The notes under the pieces are model-generated. The model saw only the letters and a list, made by a program, of their open reading frames with translations, was not told the DNA's origin and did not search any database. The position numbers and the translations under genes were made by a program. 64,000 nucleotides of DNA from Granulicella sp. L56 (GTDB lineage: Bacteria > Acidobacteriota > Terriglobia > Terriglobales > Acidobacteriaceae), in the NCBI RefSeq assembly GCF_009765835.1, contig NZ_LMUS01000006.1, forward strand, positions 1,942,438-2,006,437, given 5' to 3'. This document shows positions 41,519 through 54,527 of the stretch, in pieces (positions within the stretch are counted from its first letter, which is position 1; each line of letters begins with the position of its first letter).

Positions 41519-43090
41519 TTAGCGGCGATCGCGGTTATCGTTGCCGTTTTGGCCCTGCGGCCGGGGAGCTTGAGGCCGAGCCTGTTGCGCAGGGCGAGCT
41601 TGAACAGCGGGCCTTTGCTGCTGAACCTGCCTCTGCGGTTGCTGCACTCTCTGCTGTTGCTGTTGCACTACGCGTTGCTGTTGTTGCACTCTCTGTTGTT
41701 GCTGCACCTGTTGTTGTCTCTGCTGTTGTTGTTGAACCTGCCTCTGCTGTTGTTGAACTTGCTGTTGCTGCTGTCGTTGCTGCTGCTGGACCTGCGGCTG
41801 TTGTCTCTGCACCTGTTGCTGCTGCTGGACACGCTGATTCTGCAACTGCTGTTCTTGCCGCTGTTGAGGTTGAACGTTCGGGCGAGTTTGTTGCGGCTGG
41901 TTCTGCCTGACTTCGGGCTGGTTGGGCCTTGCCTGCTGGGAGTTGGGCCGATTCTGGAACTGTCCCCGGTTCTGAGGAGTGTTTTGGTTCGGTTGTCCGG
42001 GACGGGCCTGGTTTGGCTGGCCTGGGCGCTGCTGCTGAACAGGCCGGGCGACCGGGCGTTGAATACCCTTATCGGCAACCAGAGGACGGGAGACGGCGGT
42101 GGCAGGGCGGCCGCGGTTCTGCGTGAAGAACTGTTGCCGGTTCTGTGACGCCTGACGCTGGTTCTGGACCTGCGCCGACATGGGCCGGACCTTCGGCCCG
42201 CGCATGGCTACCACCTCGGATCGGTTGGGCCTTACTTGCAGGCCACCCCGGCCGCCGTTATAGGCGATGCGGTTGTTGTGATTGACGATGACCGTGCGGT
42301 TGTAGACGTAGCTCGTTCGGCTTATGTTGATGCGGTTGACGGAGCGGTTGTAGTAGAAGTTGTTGCCGCGCCAGTAGCCGCCGTAGTAGCCGGTGCCGGT
42401 ATAGCCGAAGCCGTAGTTGATACCGCCGTAGAAGCCGATGTACGAGCCCCAGTAGCCACGATAGAAGCGATAGTTGCCACCGTAGAAGCCCCAGTAGCCG
42501 GGGGTCCAGAGTGCGCCCTGGTACGGAGCTGAGACCCAGGCACCGGGAACCCAGTAGTAGCCGGCGGGAGCGTAGCCCCAGTAGCCGGGCGTCCAGAGGT
42601 AGTTGGGGCCGGGGGCTTCGGGTTGATCGTAGGTAGGCAGGGCGGGTGGCGGCTGGTCGGCCTCTTCAACAGCCTGCTGCCCGGCATCGACCTGATTGTC
42701 ATAGTTCTGATCGTTGTTCTGATCGTTCTGGTCGGCGTAGTCCTGATCGTTGGCGTTCTGATCGTTGGCGTAAGACTGGTCCTGCTGCTCAGGCTGTTGA
42801 GCGGCAGGCGCGGCTGCGCCATTCTGCTGATATTGGGCCGCCTGCTGCTGGCTCTCATTCTGGATGGGTTGTCCCTGGGCAGGAGGCTGTGTCGCAGCCT
42901 GGGCTACGTTGTTGTCCACGGGAGCCATATTTGCATCGGCGGGATCAGGGCCAGCGTCGTTTGTAGTCTGCCCTGCGACAGCCTGCCGGTGGCACCCTGA
43001 AAAGCCTGCCATGCCTGCGACCATGGCGATCCCCACTGCGAACCCCAGGCAGCGGCTGCGACCTGATCTTTGTTTTATAGACGTAACCAT
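41519..43090 (-). CDS. YXWGXW repeat-containing lipoprotein with polyglutamine tail
   Basis: A 523-residue exported lipoprotein. Lipobox GFSGC about residue 32. Then a Pro/Gln/Asn/Asp-rich segment, a central aromatic region with repeats such as YLWTPGYWGYAPAGYYWVPGAW and LWTPGYWGFYGGNY (the YXWGXW motif), a Gly/Tyr/Arg-rich part, and a C-terminal third made almost only of Gln, Arg, Val and Pro (QQQQ runs, coded by mixed CAG/CAA triplets at about 41600-41870). ATG at 43090 is chosen over a TTG at 43099 that sits too close to the GGAG. Function unknown; probably a cell-surface or matrix protein. Confidence 0.85.
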   Translation of the reverse strand: MVTSIKQRSGRSRCLGFAVGIAMVAGMAGFSGCHRQAVAGQTTNDAGPDPADANMAPVDNNVAQAATQPPAQGQPIQNESQQQAAQYQQNGAAAPAAQQPEQQDQSYANDQNANDQDYADQNDQNNDQNYDNQVDAGQQAVEEADQPPPALPTYDQPEAPGPNYLWTPGYWGYAPAGYYWVPGAWVSAPYQGALWTPGYWGFYGGNYRFYRGYWGSYIGFYGGINYGFGYTGTGYYGGYWRGNNFYYNRSVNRINISRTSYVYNRTVIVNHNNRIAYNGGRGGLQVRPNRSEVVAMRGPKVRPMSAQVQNQRQASQNRQQFFTQNRGRPATAVSRPLVADKGIQRPVARPVQQQRPGQPNQARPGQPNQNTPQNRGQFQNRPNSQQARPNQPEVRQNQPQQTRPNVQPQQRQEQQLQNQRVQQQQQVQRQQPQVQQQQRQQQQQVQQQQRQVQQQQQRQQQVQQQQRVQQQQRVVQQQQQRVQQPQRQVQQQRPAVQARPAQQARPQAPRPQGQNGNDNRDRR

Positions 43091-43219
43091 CGCGCGCAAT
43101 CTCCTTCTTACTTACTGCTACGGTCTTAACCCAAACTTTCTGAGTATGATGCGGTTTTTGGATCAGGCATATCGATGCTATTGCAAGGCATCCCCAATCT
43201 GCCGGATTGCATCGCCGGG

Positions 43220-44251
43220 CTATCGTGCAGGATACTCCACAGTTTCATTGGTGCGTGAGTTGGTGACCGCGAAGCTGCCGTTACGATGCACCGTAAGAAC
43301 AAGATAATGAAAGGCATCGGGGCCGGGAAGATTGGCGATGCGAGAGTCATTGCTGTTGTGGGCGGCATCGGTGTGGATGGCGGTGTGGAGTTGCCAGAGG
43401 TCTTTGAGGCGGGGTGAGTGGTCAACGATGGCCCAGGCGTCGGCCTCGGCTCCCTTGGTGGCTCCGTTGTCCATGATGGCCACGCGAGGGGCGATGCCCT
43501 TGAGCAGCGCCGGGCTGGAGCTGCGGTTGAAGCCGTGATGCGAGACGATGTACACATCCACCTTGCCCAGCTTGTTGACCGGGCACATGAGCAGACGCTC
43601 CTTGTTCCAGGTAAGGTCGCCGAGGTCGGCGATGCGCAGCTTGGCAAAGGTAATGATCATGCCGACGGAGCGGTCGTTCTCGGTGTTCTCAGCGGGCTTC
43701 TCGATGCTGGCGGCGCAGGCGGAATTGACGGCTCCGGCTCCGGCACTGACATCGCTGAGCGGTTTTTCGATCACGTTGCCGTCGGCGCTGACGACTTCGA
43801 CGTGTATGCCCGTTAGGGGAAGGATCTCGCCGGGCTTGGCCGTGAGATGGGCGTAGTGGCCGTTGGCCAGCAGCTTCTGGTAAGCCTGCCAGCCGGCAAC
43901 GGTGGCCTTGTCGTCGGTCTCGCGGTTGATGCCGTGGTCGATAAACCGAACGACGGGAATGCGCGCGGCCAGCTCGGGAACGCCGCCGACGTGGTCGATG
44001 TGAAAGTGGGTGATGACGAGGTTGTCGATCTTGCTGACACCGGCGATCTTGGCGAGGGCGACGAGCTTGTCGGTGTTGGGGGTGCCGGGCCAGCCTGCGT
44101 CGACCAGAAGATTTTCGCCGCTGGGCGGCACGAAGAGCGTTGCCTGTCCGCCTTCGACGTCGGCAAAGTAGACCTTGAGGTCACCGGACTTTTTCTGGGC
44201 GAAGGCAAGGGGGGTTGCCATTAACAGGGCGGCGGCGAGTAAACGCTTCAT
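43220..44251 (-). CDS. Secreted metallo-beta-lactamase-fold hydrolase (ComEC-like)
   Basis: A 343-residue protein. Signal peptide LLAAALLMATPLAFAQ, then the MBL fold with THFHIDHVGGVPELA (HxHxDH), VVRFIDHGINRET, and FAKLRIADLGDLTWNKE, YIVSHHGFNRSSSP giving further ligands. The layout resembles the ComEC/Rec2 C-terminal MBL domain, which cleaves DNA or phosphodiesters, but without the membrane channel. Start at 44251 because it opens the signal peptide; an upstream open frame lacks one. Role uncertain. Confidence 0.85.
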   Translation of the reverse strand: MKRLLAAALLMATPLAFAQKKSGDLKVYFADVEGGQATLFVPPSGENLLVDAGWPGTPNTDKLVALAKIAGVSKIDNLVITHFHIDHVGGVPELAARIPVVRFIDHGINRETDDKATVAGWQAYQKLLANGHYAHLTAKPGEILPLTGIHVEVVSADGNVIEKPLSDVSAGAGAVNSACAASIEKPAENTENDRSVGMIITFAKLRIADLGDLTWNKERLLMCPVNKLGKVDVYIVSHHGFNRSSSPALLKGIAPRVAIMDNGATKGAEADAWAIVDHSPRLKDLWQLHTAIHTDAAHNSNDSRIANLPGPDAFHYLVLTVHRNGSFAVTNSRTNETVEYPAR

Positions 44252-44599
44252 TCGGTAGTTCTCCTGTGAATCGAAACTTGGCCAGGGGCTCCTGACCGGC
44301 ACTGGAAATGATTGCACAAATGAGGCGCCCCGGAAGGATTAAAGTACGGTCTGCGATGCCACCTACCGCCCGAGGAGGGAATCGAAGTAAAATAGAGTCG
44401 ATGGCTGGCTGTCTTCCATGCACGAAGCGCTTTCACCACGGTCGCCCTGACCGCGGGCGCTGCTAGATCGCTCAAGCTACCCCTTTCGCACAAATTTGAT
44501 AGGCTTTCCCCGTTGCCGTTCGCGCTGACCTCCACGCGGCGGCCCTTACTTCGCGCTCCTTAATAAAGATAGAAGAAGCGCTTCTCTGGAGAAGAGACC
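44252..44599. other. 348-bp divergent intergenic region
   Basis: Lies between the MBL gene and acnA. I see no ORF with a good ribosome site, no tRNA and no strong hairpin; GGAGAAGAGACC near its end is the acnA ribosome site. Promoters for both genes must lie here but none stands out. Confidence 0.4.
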
Positions 44600-47500
<2,901 letters not shown>

Positions 47501-47519
47501 CAGTAAAAATATTTTGGAA

Positions 47520-47557
47520 ACAGAGCAGGTCCAGCGTTGCTGCTGGGCCTGTTCTGT
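47520..47557 (+). terminator. Terminator after acnA
   Basis: acagagcaggtccagc and gctgggcctgttctgt pair over 16 positions with two wobbles and a 6-nt loop, ending in U-rich sequence on the acnA transcript. Confidence 0.7.
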
Positions 47558-47680
47558 CTCTGACGTTATTACGCAGATAGGAAGAAGAATACCCGTAGCA
47601 GCCGTGGTTCAAAGATGGATGAACCGTGGCACGGTGTGGCTATTCTGTCGCAGACTAGAGTAGGAAAATTAAAAGACGAC

Positions 47681-48790
47681 ATGAAGAAAAAACAACGCAT
47701 TGGCATTCTCTTTGGCGGCCGCTCCGGCGAGCACGAAGTCTCCCTCCTCTCTGCTGCTTCGATCCTCAAGGCCATCGACAAAAAGAAGTACGATGTGCTG
47801 CCCATCGGGATTACGAAACATGGGCAATGGCTTAGCGCGGGCGAGGCGCAGGCTTTGCTGACAGGCGGCGAATCGAAACAGCCGCTGCAGCTCAGCGCGG
47901 GTGCGGACCTTGTTTATCAGAGCGGTAATCTTACGCAGACCGTCGATGTTATTTTTCCGGTGCTGCATGGAACGTTTGGCGAGGATGGCACGATCCAAGG
48001 GCTCTTTGAATTGGCTGACATTGCCTATGTTGGCTCCGGAGTGCTTGGCTCTGCCGCTGGCATGGACAAGGACGTGATGAAGAAGCTCTTCGCCGCCGCC
48101 GGGTTGCCGCAGACGCCTTATCTTGCGTTGACTCGCAGCGAATGGAAGGCTGACCCTAAACGTTGCACGCGCCAGATCGAGAAGGCTCTGCAATATCCGG
48201 TCTTCGTAAAGCCTGCAAACCTTGGTTCGAGCGTTGGTATCTCGAAGGTGCATGATCGCTCGGAGCTTGCGGCGGCGATGGATCTCGCTGCCGGCTTCGA
48301 CCGCAAGCTCGTCATCGAGCAGGGAGTGGGTGGGCCGGGGGCAAAGCCCCGTGAGCTTGAGGTGGCAGTGCTGGGCAACGATTCGCCCGAGGCTTCGGTT
48401 GTCGGCGAGATCGTTCCGAACAAGGAGTTCTACGACTATGAGTCGAAGTACGCCGACTCGCCTGAGGATCCCAGCGTGCCGATTATTCCTGCCAAGCTGA
48501 CGGCTGCCGAGGTCAAAGAGATTCGCGCGATGGCGGTTGCCGCCTTTCGGGCCTGCGACTGCGCCGGTCTGGCACGAGTCGACTTTTTGATGGAGCCGGC
48601 GCGGAAAGGTAAGAAGGCGCGCATCTATTTGAACGAGATCAATACGATGCCAGGGTTCACCAGCATCAGCATGTATCCCAAGCTGTGGGAGGCGAGTGGG
48701 CTGTCGTATAAGAAGCTGATCGACCGCCTGATTGCGTTGGCGGTCGAACGTCAAAAAGAAAAACAGCAGACCAGCTTCAGCCGCGATTAG
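47681..48790 (+). CDS. ddl: D-alanine--D-alanine ligase
   Basis: A 369-residue ATP-grasp enzyme making the D-Ala-D-Ala dipeptide for peptidoglycan. N-terminal [18 protein letters not shown], middle [44 protein letters not shown]-grasp lysine in [17 protein letters not shown], ligands in [11 protein letters not shown] and [20 protein letters not shown]. Starting at the ATG at 47681 places the first strand at the N-terminus. It is convergent with ilvA, with only nine bases between the two stops. Confidence 0.95.
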   Translation: MKKKQRIGILFGGRSGEHEVSLLSAASILKAIDKKKYDVLPIGITKHGQWLSAGEAQALLTGGESKQPLQLSAGADLVYQSGNLTQTVDVIFPVLHGTFGEDGTIQGLFELADIAYVGSGVLGSAAGMDKDVMKKLFAAAGLPQTPYLALTRSEWKADPKRCTRQIEKALQYPVFVKPANLGSSVGISKVHDRSELAAAMDLAAGFDRKLVIEQGVGGPGAKPRELEVAVLGNDSPEASVVGEIVPNKEFYDYESKYADSPEDPSVPIIPAKLTAAEVKEIRAMAVAAFRACDCAGLARVDFLMEPARKGKKARIYLNEINTMPGFTSISMYPKLWEASGLSYKKLIDRLIALAVERQKEKQQTSFSRD

Positions 48791-48799
48791 CTCACGAAG

Positions 48800-50032
48800 C
48801 TAGATCACGCGGCTGTGTTTGTAGCCTTCGGCCGTCAGGGCTGCGAGCAGTTCTTCAACCTGTTCGCGGCCTCGGGTTTCCATCGTGATGTCGATGACCG
48901 TGTCGCCGAGGTTGACGCCATAGTAGGCGCGGTTGTGCAGCGTATCCACAATGTTGGCGCGGTGATCGGCGATCAAGCGCGTCAGCTCGGCCAGTGCTCC
49001 CGGCTTGTCCAGCAGATGGATGCGCAACCGGATGAGGCGGCCATCCTGCACGAGACCGCGCTCGATGATGCGTGAGAGCAGGGTGACGTCGATGTTGCCT
49101 GCGCTGACGATCACAGCGGTGTGCTCGGATTTGAGCGTCGTCTTCTTCTGGATTAATGCGGCCAGCGCCGTTGCTCCCGCGCCTTCGGCCAATGTCTTTT
49201 CGCGCTCCAAAAGCACCAGGATTGCGGAGGCGATCTCGTCCTCGTCGACGGTGACGATCTCATCGACATATTTTTCGATGACAGGGAAGGTCACCTCTCC
49301 GGCGCGGCGCACTGCGATGCCATCGGCGATGGTGGTTGCCGAATCGAGCGTGACTGGATGATGTTGGCGGACTGCTTCGGCCATGGAAGGCAGACGTGAG
49401 GTCTGCACGCCGATGACGCGAATGTCGGGACGCGACTCCTTGATGGCGCAGGCGATTCCGCCGATCAGGCCGCCGCCGCCGATGGGAACGACCACGGCTT
49501 GCAGCTCGGGCACCTGCTCCAGCAGCTCGAGGCCGATGGTTCCCTGACCGGCCATGACGGCGGGATCGTCGAAGGGGTGGATGAAGGTCATTCCCTCTGC
49601 CGCGCAGATGCGCGTTGCCTCTTCGTATGCCTCGTCGTAGTTGGCTCCGTGCAGCACAATGTGCGCGCCGAAGTTGCGTGTCGCGGTCACCTTGACCAGC
49701 GGCGTCGCCAGCGGCATGACGATGATGCTGCGGATTCCCCGCTTGGTGGCGTGGTAGGCAACACCCTGCGCATGGTTGCCTGCACTTGCCGCAATGACGC
49801 CGCGGGCGGCCTGCTCCGGCGTCAGCATCGCAATGCGGTTGAGCGCGCCGCGCTCCTTGAACGCGCCGGTCATCTGCAGGTTTTCGAGCTTGAGATAGAT
49901 CTGCTGGCCGGTCAGCGCGGAGAGCATCTGCGAGTGCGGACAGGGAGAATAGTAGATGGATCCACGCAGCCGCTCGCGGGCTGCCTGCACGTCGGCAAGA
50001 CTGATGCTGAGATTGTTGATGGCTTTGCTCAC
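48800..50032 (-). CDS. ilvA: Threonine ammonia-lyase with C-terminal ACT domain
   Basis: A 410-residue PLP enzyme turning threonine into 2-oxobutanoate, the first step to isoleucine. PLP lysine K59 in MTGAFKERGALN, phosphate-binding SAGNHAQG, and GGGGLIGG motif. The last 75 residues hold a single ACT domain (LRIHLLDKPGALAELTRLIADHRANIVD), consistent with short-type catabolic/biosynthetic enzymes. It is the last gene of a minus-strand cluster of aromatic amino-acid genes, with 52 nt before tyrA's end. Confidence 0.93.
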   Translation of the reverse strand: MSKAINNLSISLADVQAARERLRGSIYYSPCPHSQMLSALTGQQIYLKLENLQMTGAFKERGALNRIAMLTPEQAARGVIAASAGNHAQGVAYHATKRGIRSIIVMPLATPLVKVTATRNFGAHIVLHGANYDEAYEEATRICAAEGMTFIHPFDDPAVMAGQGTIGLELLEQVPELQAVVVPIGGGGLIGGIACAIKESRPDIRVIGVQTSRLPSMAEAVRQHHPVTLDSATTIADGIAVRRAGEVTFPVIEKYVDEIVTVDEDEIASAILVLLEREKTLAEGAGATALAALIQKKTTLKSEHTAVIVSAGNIDVTLLSRIIERGLVQDGRLIRLRIHLLDKPGALAELTRLIADHRANIVDTLHNRAYYGVNLGDTVIDITMETRGREQVEELLAALTAEGYKHSRVI

Positions 50033-50084
50033 TCTGTACCGATGTTACCCGAACGGCAACGCGTCAGCCCAGTTTCTGAAGGCC

Positions 50085-50939
50085 TTAGCGGCGCTGGCGG
50101 AACTTGTTTGCCAAGGCGAACTCGTCGCGCAGCTCCGGGGTGCGGAGGTTCTCGCGGACGTGGGCCAATCGCTGCTCCAGCGCAAACAGCGTGTCGGCGA
50201 TGGGGCCGGTGTTGGTCATGGCAACGTCGCGCCACATGCTGTAGGGGCTGGCTCCGAGGCGCGTCGTCTCGCGGAGAGCACGCGCACCAATCGCGCCAAT
50301 CTCGGGAGCATCGCCGAACTTGTCTTCGAGCAACGCAGCCAGCGCGGTCGATAACATCTGCGGCAGATGGCTGACCCAGGCGCATAGCTCGTCGTGCCGT
50401 GCGGCATCCATATCGAGCGTGCGTGCGCCGAAGAAGCCAACCCAATCGCGCCACTCTTTTTCCATGGGCGTGGGCCCGGATGTGGCTGGGGTGAAAAGCC
50501 ACATCGCGTTATTGAAGAGCCGCGCCTCAGCCAGCATGGCGCCCCCGGATTCTTTACCGGCCATCGGGTGGCCGGGCAGAAATGCCGGAGCATCGGGTGC
50601 CGCAAACAGCGTCTTTCCGAGTTCGGTGATCTCCAGCTTGGTGCTGCCTACGTCGGTAATCAACTGTCCGGCATGGACCACTGGCGCAAGACGCTGCATC
50701 CAGTCCTTGATGGCCAACACCGGCACGGCGAGCACGACCACATCGGCGGTGCGCGCCAGTTCCAGCGCATCTTCAGCGGTGGCGGCGGCAGCGTCGATGG
50801 CACCCATCTGCGCCGCTGCCGTCCGCTCCAGCGAACTTGTATCCCATCCGTCGATGCGCCCGGCAAACCCGGCAGCGCGCAGGGCCAGACCGGTGGATGC
50901 ACCGATCAGGCCCGTACCGATGATGAGAACGCGTTCCAT
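50085..50939 (-). CDS. tyrA: Prephenate dehydrogenase
   Basis: A 284-residue NAD(P)-dependent enzyme of the TyrA family that oxidises prephenate toward tyrosine. Rossmann motif VLIIGTGLIGASTGLAL at the N-terminus, then DVVVLAVPVLAIKDWM, ITDVGSTKLEI, FLPGHPMAGKESGGAM (the HPMAGKE signature), and LCAWVSHLPQMLSTAL with the catalytic His. I use ATG at 50939, which has GGA just upstream; ATG at 50954 is also possible. It starts 2-17 nt after the aroF stop, so it is co-transcribed with aroF. Confidence 0.9.
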   Translation of the reverse strand: MERVLIIGTGLIGASTGLALRAAGFAGRIDGWDTSSLERTAAAQMGAIDAAAATAEDALELARTADVVVLAVPVLAIKDWMQRLAPVVHAGQLITDVGSTKLEITELGKTLFAAPDAPAFLPGHPMAGKESGGAMLAEARLFNNAMWLFTPATSGPTPMEKEWRDWVGFFGARTLDMDAARHDELCAWVSHLPQMLSTALAALLEDKFGDAPEIGAIGARALRETTRLGASPYSMWRDVAMTNTGPIADTLFALEQRLAHVRENLRTPELRDEFALANKFRQRR

Positions 50940-50956
50940 TGTTCCGGCAGGCATGG

Positions 50957-51976
50957 TTAGGCGATCTTTCGCCCAACGATTGGCGCGAGCTGACGCAACT
51001 GCGCCACCAGCTTCACCAACTGTTCAGGGTAGAGGCTCTGTGCGCCATCGCTCATCGCTTTGTCCGGGTTCGGGTGCATCTCCATCAGCAGGCCATCAGC
51101 CCCGGCAGCGACGCTGGCCAGCGCCATGGGGGGCACCAGGTCGCGGATACCGACGCCGTGCGAAGGATCGCCGAAGACGGGCAGGTGGGTCAGCTTCTTG
51201 AGCACGGGGATCGCCGAGATGTCCATGGTGTTGCGGGTATAGGTCTCGTAGGTGCGAATGCCGCGCTCGCAGAGGATGAGGTCGTAGTTGCCGCCGGAGA
51301 GGATGTACTCCGCGCTGAGCAGTACCTCTTCGATGGTTGCGGCGATGCCGCGCTTCAGCAGGCAGGGCTTGCGGACGTGGCCAAGCTCGCGCAGCAGGTT
51401 GAAGTTCTGCATGTTGCGCGCGCCGATCTGGAAGCAGTCGATGTAAGGCAGCATGACTTCGATCTGCGAGATCTCCATGACCTCGGTGATGACGAGAAGG
51501 CCGGTCTCATCGGCAACCTCGCGCAGCAGCTTCAGCCCTTCGACGCCCATACCTTGGAAGCTGTACGGCGAGCTGCGGGGCTTGTAGGCGCCGCCGCGCA
51601 GGAACTTTGCGCCTGCTGCCTTAACCTGCTTCGCGCTGGTGAGAATCTGCTCCCGCGATTCGACCGAACAGGGGCCGGACATGATGATGATCTCTTCGCC
51701 GCCGATGACGACGCCGTTGGAGAACTTTATCTTCGTGCCTTCGGGACGGAAGTTGCGGCCCGCCAGCTTGTAGGGCGACGAGATGCGATAGGCGTCGTGC
51801 ACGCCGGGGAGCACCTTGAATTCGGCAACCTCGAAGTGTTCGGGCGTTCCAACGCCGGCCAGAATCGTCTGTGCTGCGCCTGTCGTGCGGTGAACATTGA
51901 AGCCGAGCTCGACCATCCGCTCGATCACACTTTGGATATTTTCCTCTGTTGCATGGTCCTGCATCGCTACGATCAT
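50957..51976 (-). CDS. aroF: 3-deoxy-7-phosphoheptulonate synthase (type Ibeta)
   Basis: A 339-residue enzyme for the first step of the shikimate pathway. An N-terminal ferredoxin-like regulatory domain (about residues 1-75, IVAMQDHATEENIQSVIERMVELG) precedes the barrel: IIIMSGPCSVESREQI, FLRGGAYKPRSSPYSFQG, GLLVITEVMEISQI, FQIGARNMQNFNLLRELG, LCERGIRTYE, VFGDPSHGVG and LLMEMHPNPDKAMSDGAQSL. This matches the Thermotoga-like type with feedback inhibition through the N-domain (family knowledge). Placed between aroQ and tyrA in one direction. Confidence 0.95.
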   Translation of the reverse strand: MIVAMQDHATEENIQSVIERMVELGFNVHRTTGAAQTILAGVGTPEHFEVAEFKVLPGVHDAYRISSPYKLAGRNFRPEGTKIKFSNGVVIGGEEIIIMSGPCSVESREQILTSAKQVKAAGAKFLRGGAYKPRSSPYSFQGMGVEGLKLLREVADETGLLVITEVMEISQIEVMLPYIDCFQIGARNMQNFNLLRELGHVRKPCLLKRGIAATIEEVLLSAEYILSGGNYDLILCERGIRTYETYTRNTMDISAIPVLKKLTHLPVFGDPSHGVGIRDLVPPMALASVAAGADGLLMEMHPNPDKAMSDGAQSLYPEQLVKLVAQLRQLAPIVGRKIA

Positions 51977-52050
51977 TGTTTTCGCTTCGCTCTCTTTAGA
52001 TAGATAACTGGATGATTTTTTTGTAACTTAATTCGGAACAAATAAGGCGT

Positions 52051-52314
52051 TTACTGGTCCCGTCGCTGCAAGGTGCGCATCACGTCGATAATGCGCTCGT
52101 AGACATGCTGTATCTCGGCGTCGGCCAGCGGGCCGGGGTTGGCGGCGCGAACGTGGTTGAAGACGTCCTGTTCGCGGTGAGGCTCGTAGACCGGCAGTTC
52201 CGCCGTCTTCTTAAGCTCGCCAATGGCCTTTGCGGCCTCGGCGCGCTGGCTGATGAGACGAACAATCTGTTCATCCAGTTCGTCGATCTTCTTTCGCCAG
52301 TCGGAGATATCCAT
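52051..52314 (-). CDS. aroQ: Chorismate mutase (AroQ type)
   Basis: An 87-residue all-helical AroQ domain. WRKKIDELDEQIVRLISQRAEAAKAIGELKK contains the conserved Arg, Asp-Glu and Lys residues of helix 1; LPVYEPHREQDVF follows and the last helix is HVYERIIDVMRTLQRRDQ. It turns chorismate into prephenate, the branch to Phe and Tyr. GAGG lies 7 nt before the ATG. It lies between trpA and aroF. Confidence 0.9.
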   Translation of the reverse strand: MDISDWRKKIDELDEQIVRLISQRAEAAKAIGELKKTAELPVYEPHREQDVFNHVRAANPGPLADAEIQHVYERIIDVMRTLQRRDQ

Positions 52315-52447
52315 GCATCAGCCTCACGTTGCAGCGGCGTTCGTCCAGACTTTGATCCTTCTGGCGTCATCCGCTGCGGAAAATTGTTGTACACATCATG
52401 ATAAACGGGGGTGTCCACGCGAATTGATTTATCTGCGTTCAGGATGC

Positions 52448-53209
52448 TCATGCGCGCAACCCCGCAATGAACCGCCCGACGGCCGCCGGAGCCTCGGATG
52501 GGTCGCTTTTTTCGATCAGCGCCACCAGCGCGCTGCCAATGATTGCGGCATCGGCAAACTCGCCGACGGCCTTGACGTGCTCCGCGTTCGAGATGCCGAA
52601 ACCTACGGCAATCGGCAGTTTTGTGAAGGTTCGCAGACGGGAGACCAACTCCGCGGCATCGCCTGCGATGGTTTGCTGCGTTCCGGTAATTCCGACGCGA
52701 GAGATGGCGTAGACAAAGCCCTGCGAGACATTGGCAATCGCCTTGAGCCGTGCATCGGGGCTGGTGGGCGCGGCCAGAAATACCGGGGCCAGCTTGTGCG
52801 CGTGCATCGCCTCCAGATACTCCCCTGCCTCTTCCACAATCATGTCGGTCAGCAGAACGCCGTCTGCGCCTGCCTCGGCAGCCTTCGCGCAGAAGGTCTT
52901 CATTCCCATTCGCACGACCGGATTGAGATAGGAGAACAACACCAGGCCCGCTGCCGGACGTGCTGCGCGCAGCTCCTTCGCCAATCCCAGAACGTCGGTC
53001 AGGGTGGTTCCACGGGCGACGGAGCGCTCGCTGGCGCGCTGAATCACCGGCCCGTCCGCAAGCGGATCGCTGAACGGCACGCCCAACTCGATCACGTCTG
53101 CGCCGTTATCAATCGCTGCCAGCGCAATGTCCCGCGTCGTCGCCAGGTCAGGATCGCCTGCTGTCAGATACGCAACGATCCCCGGCTTCTTCTTAAACTC
53201 GATCGACAT
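52448..53209 (-). CDS. trpA: Tryptophan synthase alpha chain
   Basis: A 253-residue TIM barrel that cleaves indole-3-glycerol phosphate. Catalytic E41 ([14 protein letters not shown]) and D52 in the same loop; [36 protein letters not shown] and [28 protein letters not shown] complete it. Starts inside the last 17 nt of trpB, so translation is coupled with the beta chain, its partner in the channelled complex. Confidence 0.95.
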   Translation of the reverse strand: MSIEFKKKPGIVAYLTAGDPDLATTRDIALAAIDNGADVIELGVPFSDPLADGPVIQRASERSVARGTTLTDVLGLAKELRAARPAAGLVLFSYLNPVVRMGMKTFCAKAAEAGADGVLLTDMIVEEAGEYLEAMHAHKLAPVFLAAPTSPDARLKAIANVSQGFVYAISRVGITGTQQTIAGDAAELVSRLRTFTKLPIAVGFGISNAEHVKAVGEFADAAIIGSALVALIEKSDPSEAPAAVGRFIAGLRA

Positions 53210-54428
53210 TCGGCCCTGCTCCCTTCAAATCCAATTCCTTTGCCAGAATCCCCATGTCCTTATCACCTCGTCCGGAGAGGTTCACCATCAGCACATCCGT
53301 CTTCGCCATCGTCGGAGCGAGCCGGATGGCCTCGGCCACGGCATGGGCGCTCTCAAGCGCGGGAAGAATTCCTTCTGTTCGAGCGAGTGTTACCGTGGCC
53401 TTCAGTGCCGCATCGTCAGAGCAGGAGACGTAGCTTGCGCGGCCTGAGTCGTGCAGCATGGCGTGTTCCGGGCCTACGCTGGCGTAGTCCAGACCCGCGC
53501 TTACGCTGTGCGTCAGCGAGATCTGCCCAGCGTCATCCTGCAGGACGTAGCTGTAGGTTCCCTGCAAGACACCGGGGACACCGCCGCCAACCTTCTGGAA
53601 ACGCGCTGCGTGTTGCCCGAGCGCGGTGCCGCGTCCGCCTGCCTCGACGCCGATCAACTGCACATTCGCATCGGGTAGGAATTCATAGAAGGCCCCGATC
53701 GCGTTCGAGCCACCGCCTACGCAGGCGACGATTGCGGTGGGCAGCTTGCCTTCCTGCTTCAATATCTGCGCCTTGGCTTCGAGGCTGATGACGCGATGGA
53801 AGTCGCGCACCATGGTTGGATAAGGATGCGCTCCCAGAGCGCTGCCGAGGATGTAGTATGTGGTGCGAACATTGGTGACCCAATCGCGCATCGCCTCGGA
53901 GATGGCGTCTTTCAGCGTGGCCGAGCCTGCGGAGACTCCGCGCACCTCTGCGCCCAGCAGACGCATGCGGTAGACGTTCAGCTCCTGCCGCCGCATGTCC
54001 TCTTCGCCCATGTAGATGACGCATTCGAGGCCAAAGAGAGCGCATACGGTCGCGGTGGCTACGCCGTGCTGTCCTGCCCCGGTCTCGGCGATGATGCGCT
54101 GCTTGCCCATGCGCCGCGCCAGCATACCCTGCCCCAGCGCGTTGTTAATCTTATGTGCGCCCGTATGCAGCAGGTCCTCGCGCTTCAGGTAGATCTTCGC
54201 CCCGCCAAGCTGCTCGGTCAGCCGCTTGGCGAAGTAGAGAGGGGTCGGACGGCCGCAATAGTTGTGCAGCAGATCGGCCAGCTCCGCCTGAAAGGCCGGA
54301 TCGTCCTTTGCCTGCGCATAGGCCGCCTCCAGCTCTTCGAGCGCCGCCATCAGCGTCTCCGGAACATACCGGCCGCCATAGGCTCCAAACCGCCCCGCCA
54401 CCGGATTCACTGCCGCACTCATGCTCAT
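53193..54428 (-). CDS. trpB: Tryptophan synthase beta chain
   Basis: A 411-residue PLP enzyme joining indole with serine. PLP lysine K93 ([13 protein letters not shown]), [18 protein letters not shown], the phosphate-binding GGGSNAIG, and the [15 protein letters not shown] region are all present. AGGAG sits 5 nt before the ATG at 54428. Directly upstream is an aromatic-rich leader ORF and a terminator hairpin (54451-54599), suggesting transcription attenuation. Confidence 0.95.
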   Translation of the reverse strand: MSMSAAVNPVAGRFGAYGGRYVPETLMAALEELEAAYAQAKDDPAFQAELADLLHNYCGRPTPLYFAKRLTEQLGGAKIYLKREDLLHTGAHKINNALGQGMLARRMGKQRIIAETGAGQHGVATATVCALFGLECVIYMGEEDMRRQELNVYRMRLLGAEVRGVSAGSATLKDAISEAMRDWVTNVRTTYYILGSALGAHPYPTMVRDFHRVISLEAKAQILKQEGKLPTAIVACVGGGSNAIGAFYEFLPDANVQLIGVEAGGRGTALGQHAARFQKVGGGVPGVLQGTYSYVLQDDAGQISLTHSVSAGLDYASVGPEHAMLHDSGRASYVSCSDDAALKATVTLARTEGILPALESAHAVAEAIRLAPTMAKTDVLMVNLSGRGDKDMGILAKELDLKGAGPNVDRV

Positions 54429-54450
54429 TGCTTCTCCTGTTTCCTACGCT

Positions 54451-54480
54451 AAAAAGCCGCAACCTCATCAGGTCGCGGCT
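54451..54480 (-). terminator. Attenuator terminator ahead of trpB
   Basis: On the trp transcript, AGCCGCGACCU pairs with AGGUUGCGGCU (11 bp, one G-U pair, GAUG loop) and is followed by UUUU. It sits about 50 nt after the leader ORF stop and 23 nt before trpB. Confidence 0.8.
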
Positions 54481-54527
54481 CGTGTGGATATCGAATCAAC
54501 TGAAACTCAGCAATCTCTCAGATGAAG

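Noticed and set aside
41549..42148. 199-residue Leu-rich frame antisense to the polyglutamine region
   Set aside because: CAG/CAA triplets read on the other strand give CTG/TTG, so the Leu runs are an automatic mirror.
52080..52451. Open frame starting with an ATGA overlap at the trpA stop
   Set aside because: Despite the good overlap, it runs out of frame through aroQ and shows no family features; aroQ itself has a good ribosome site.
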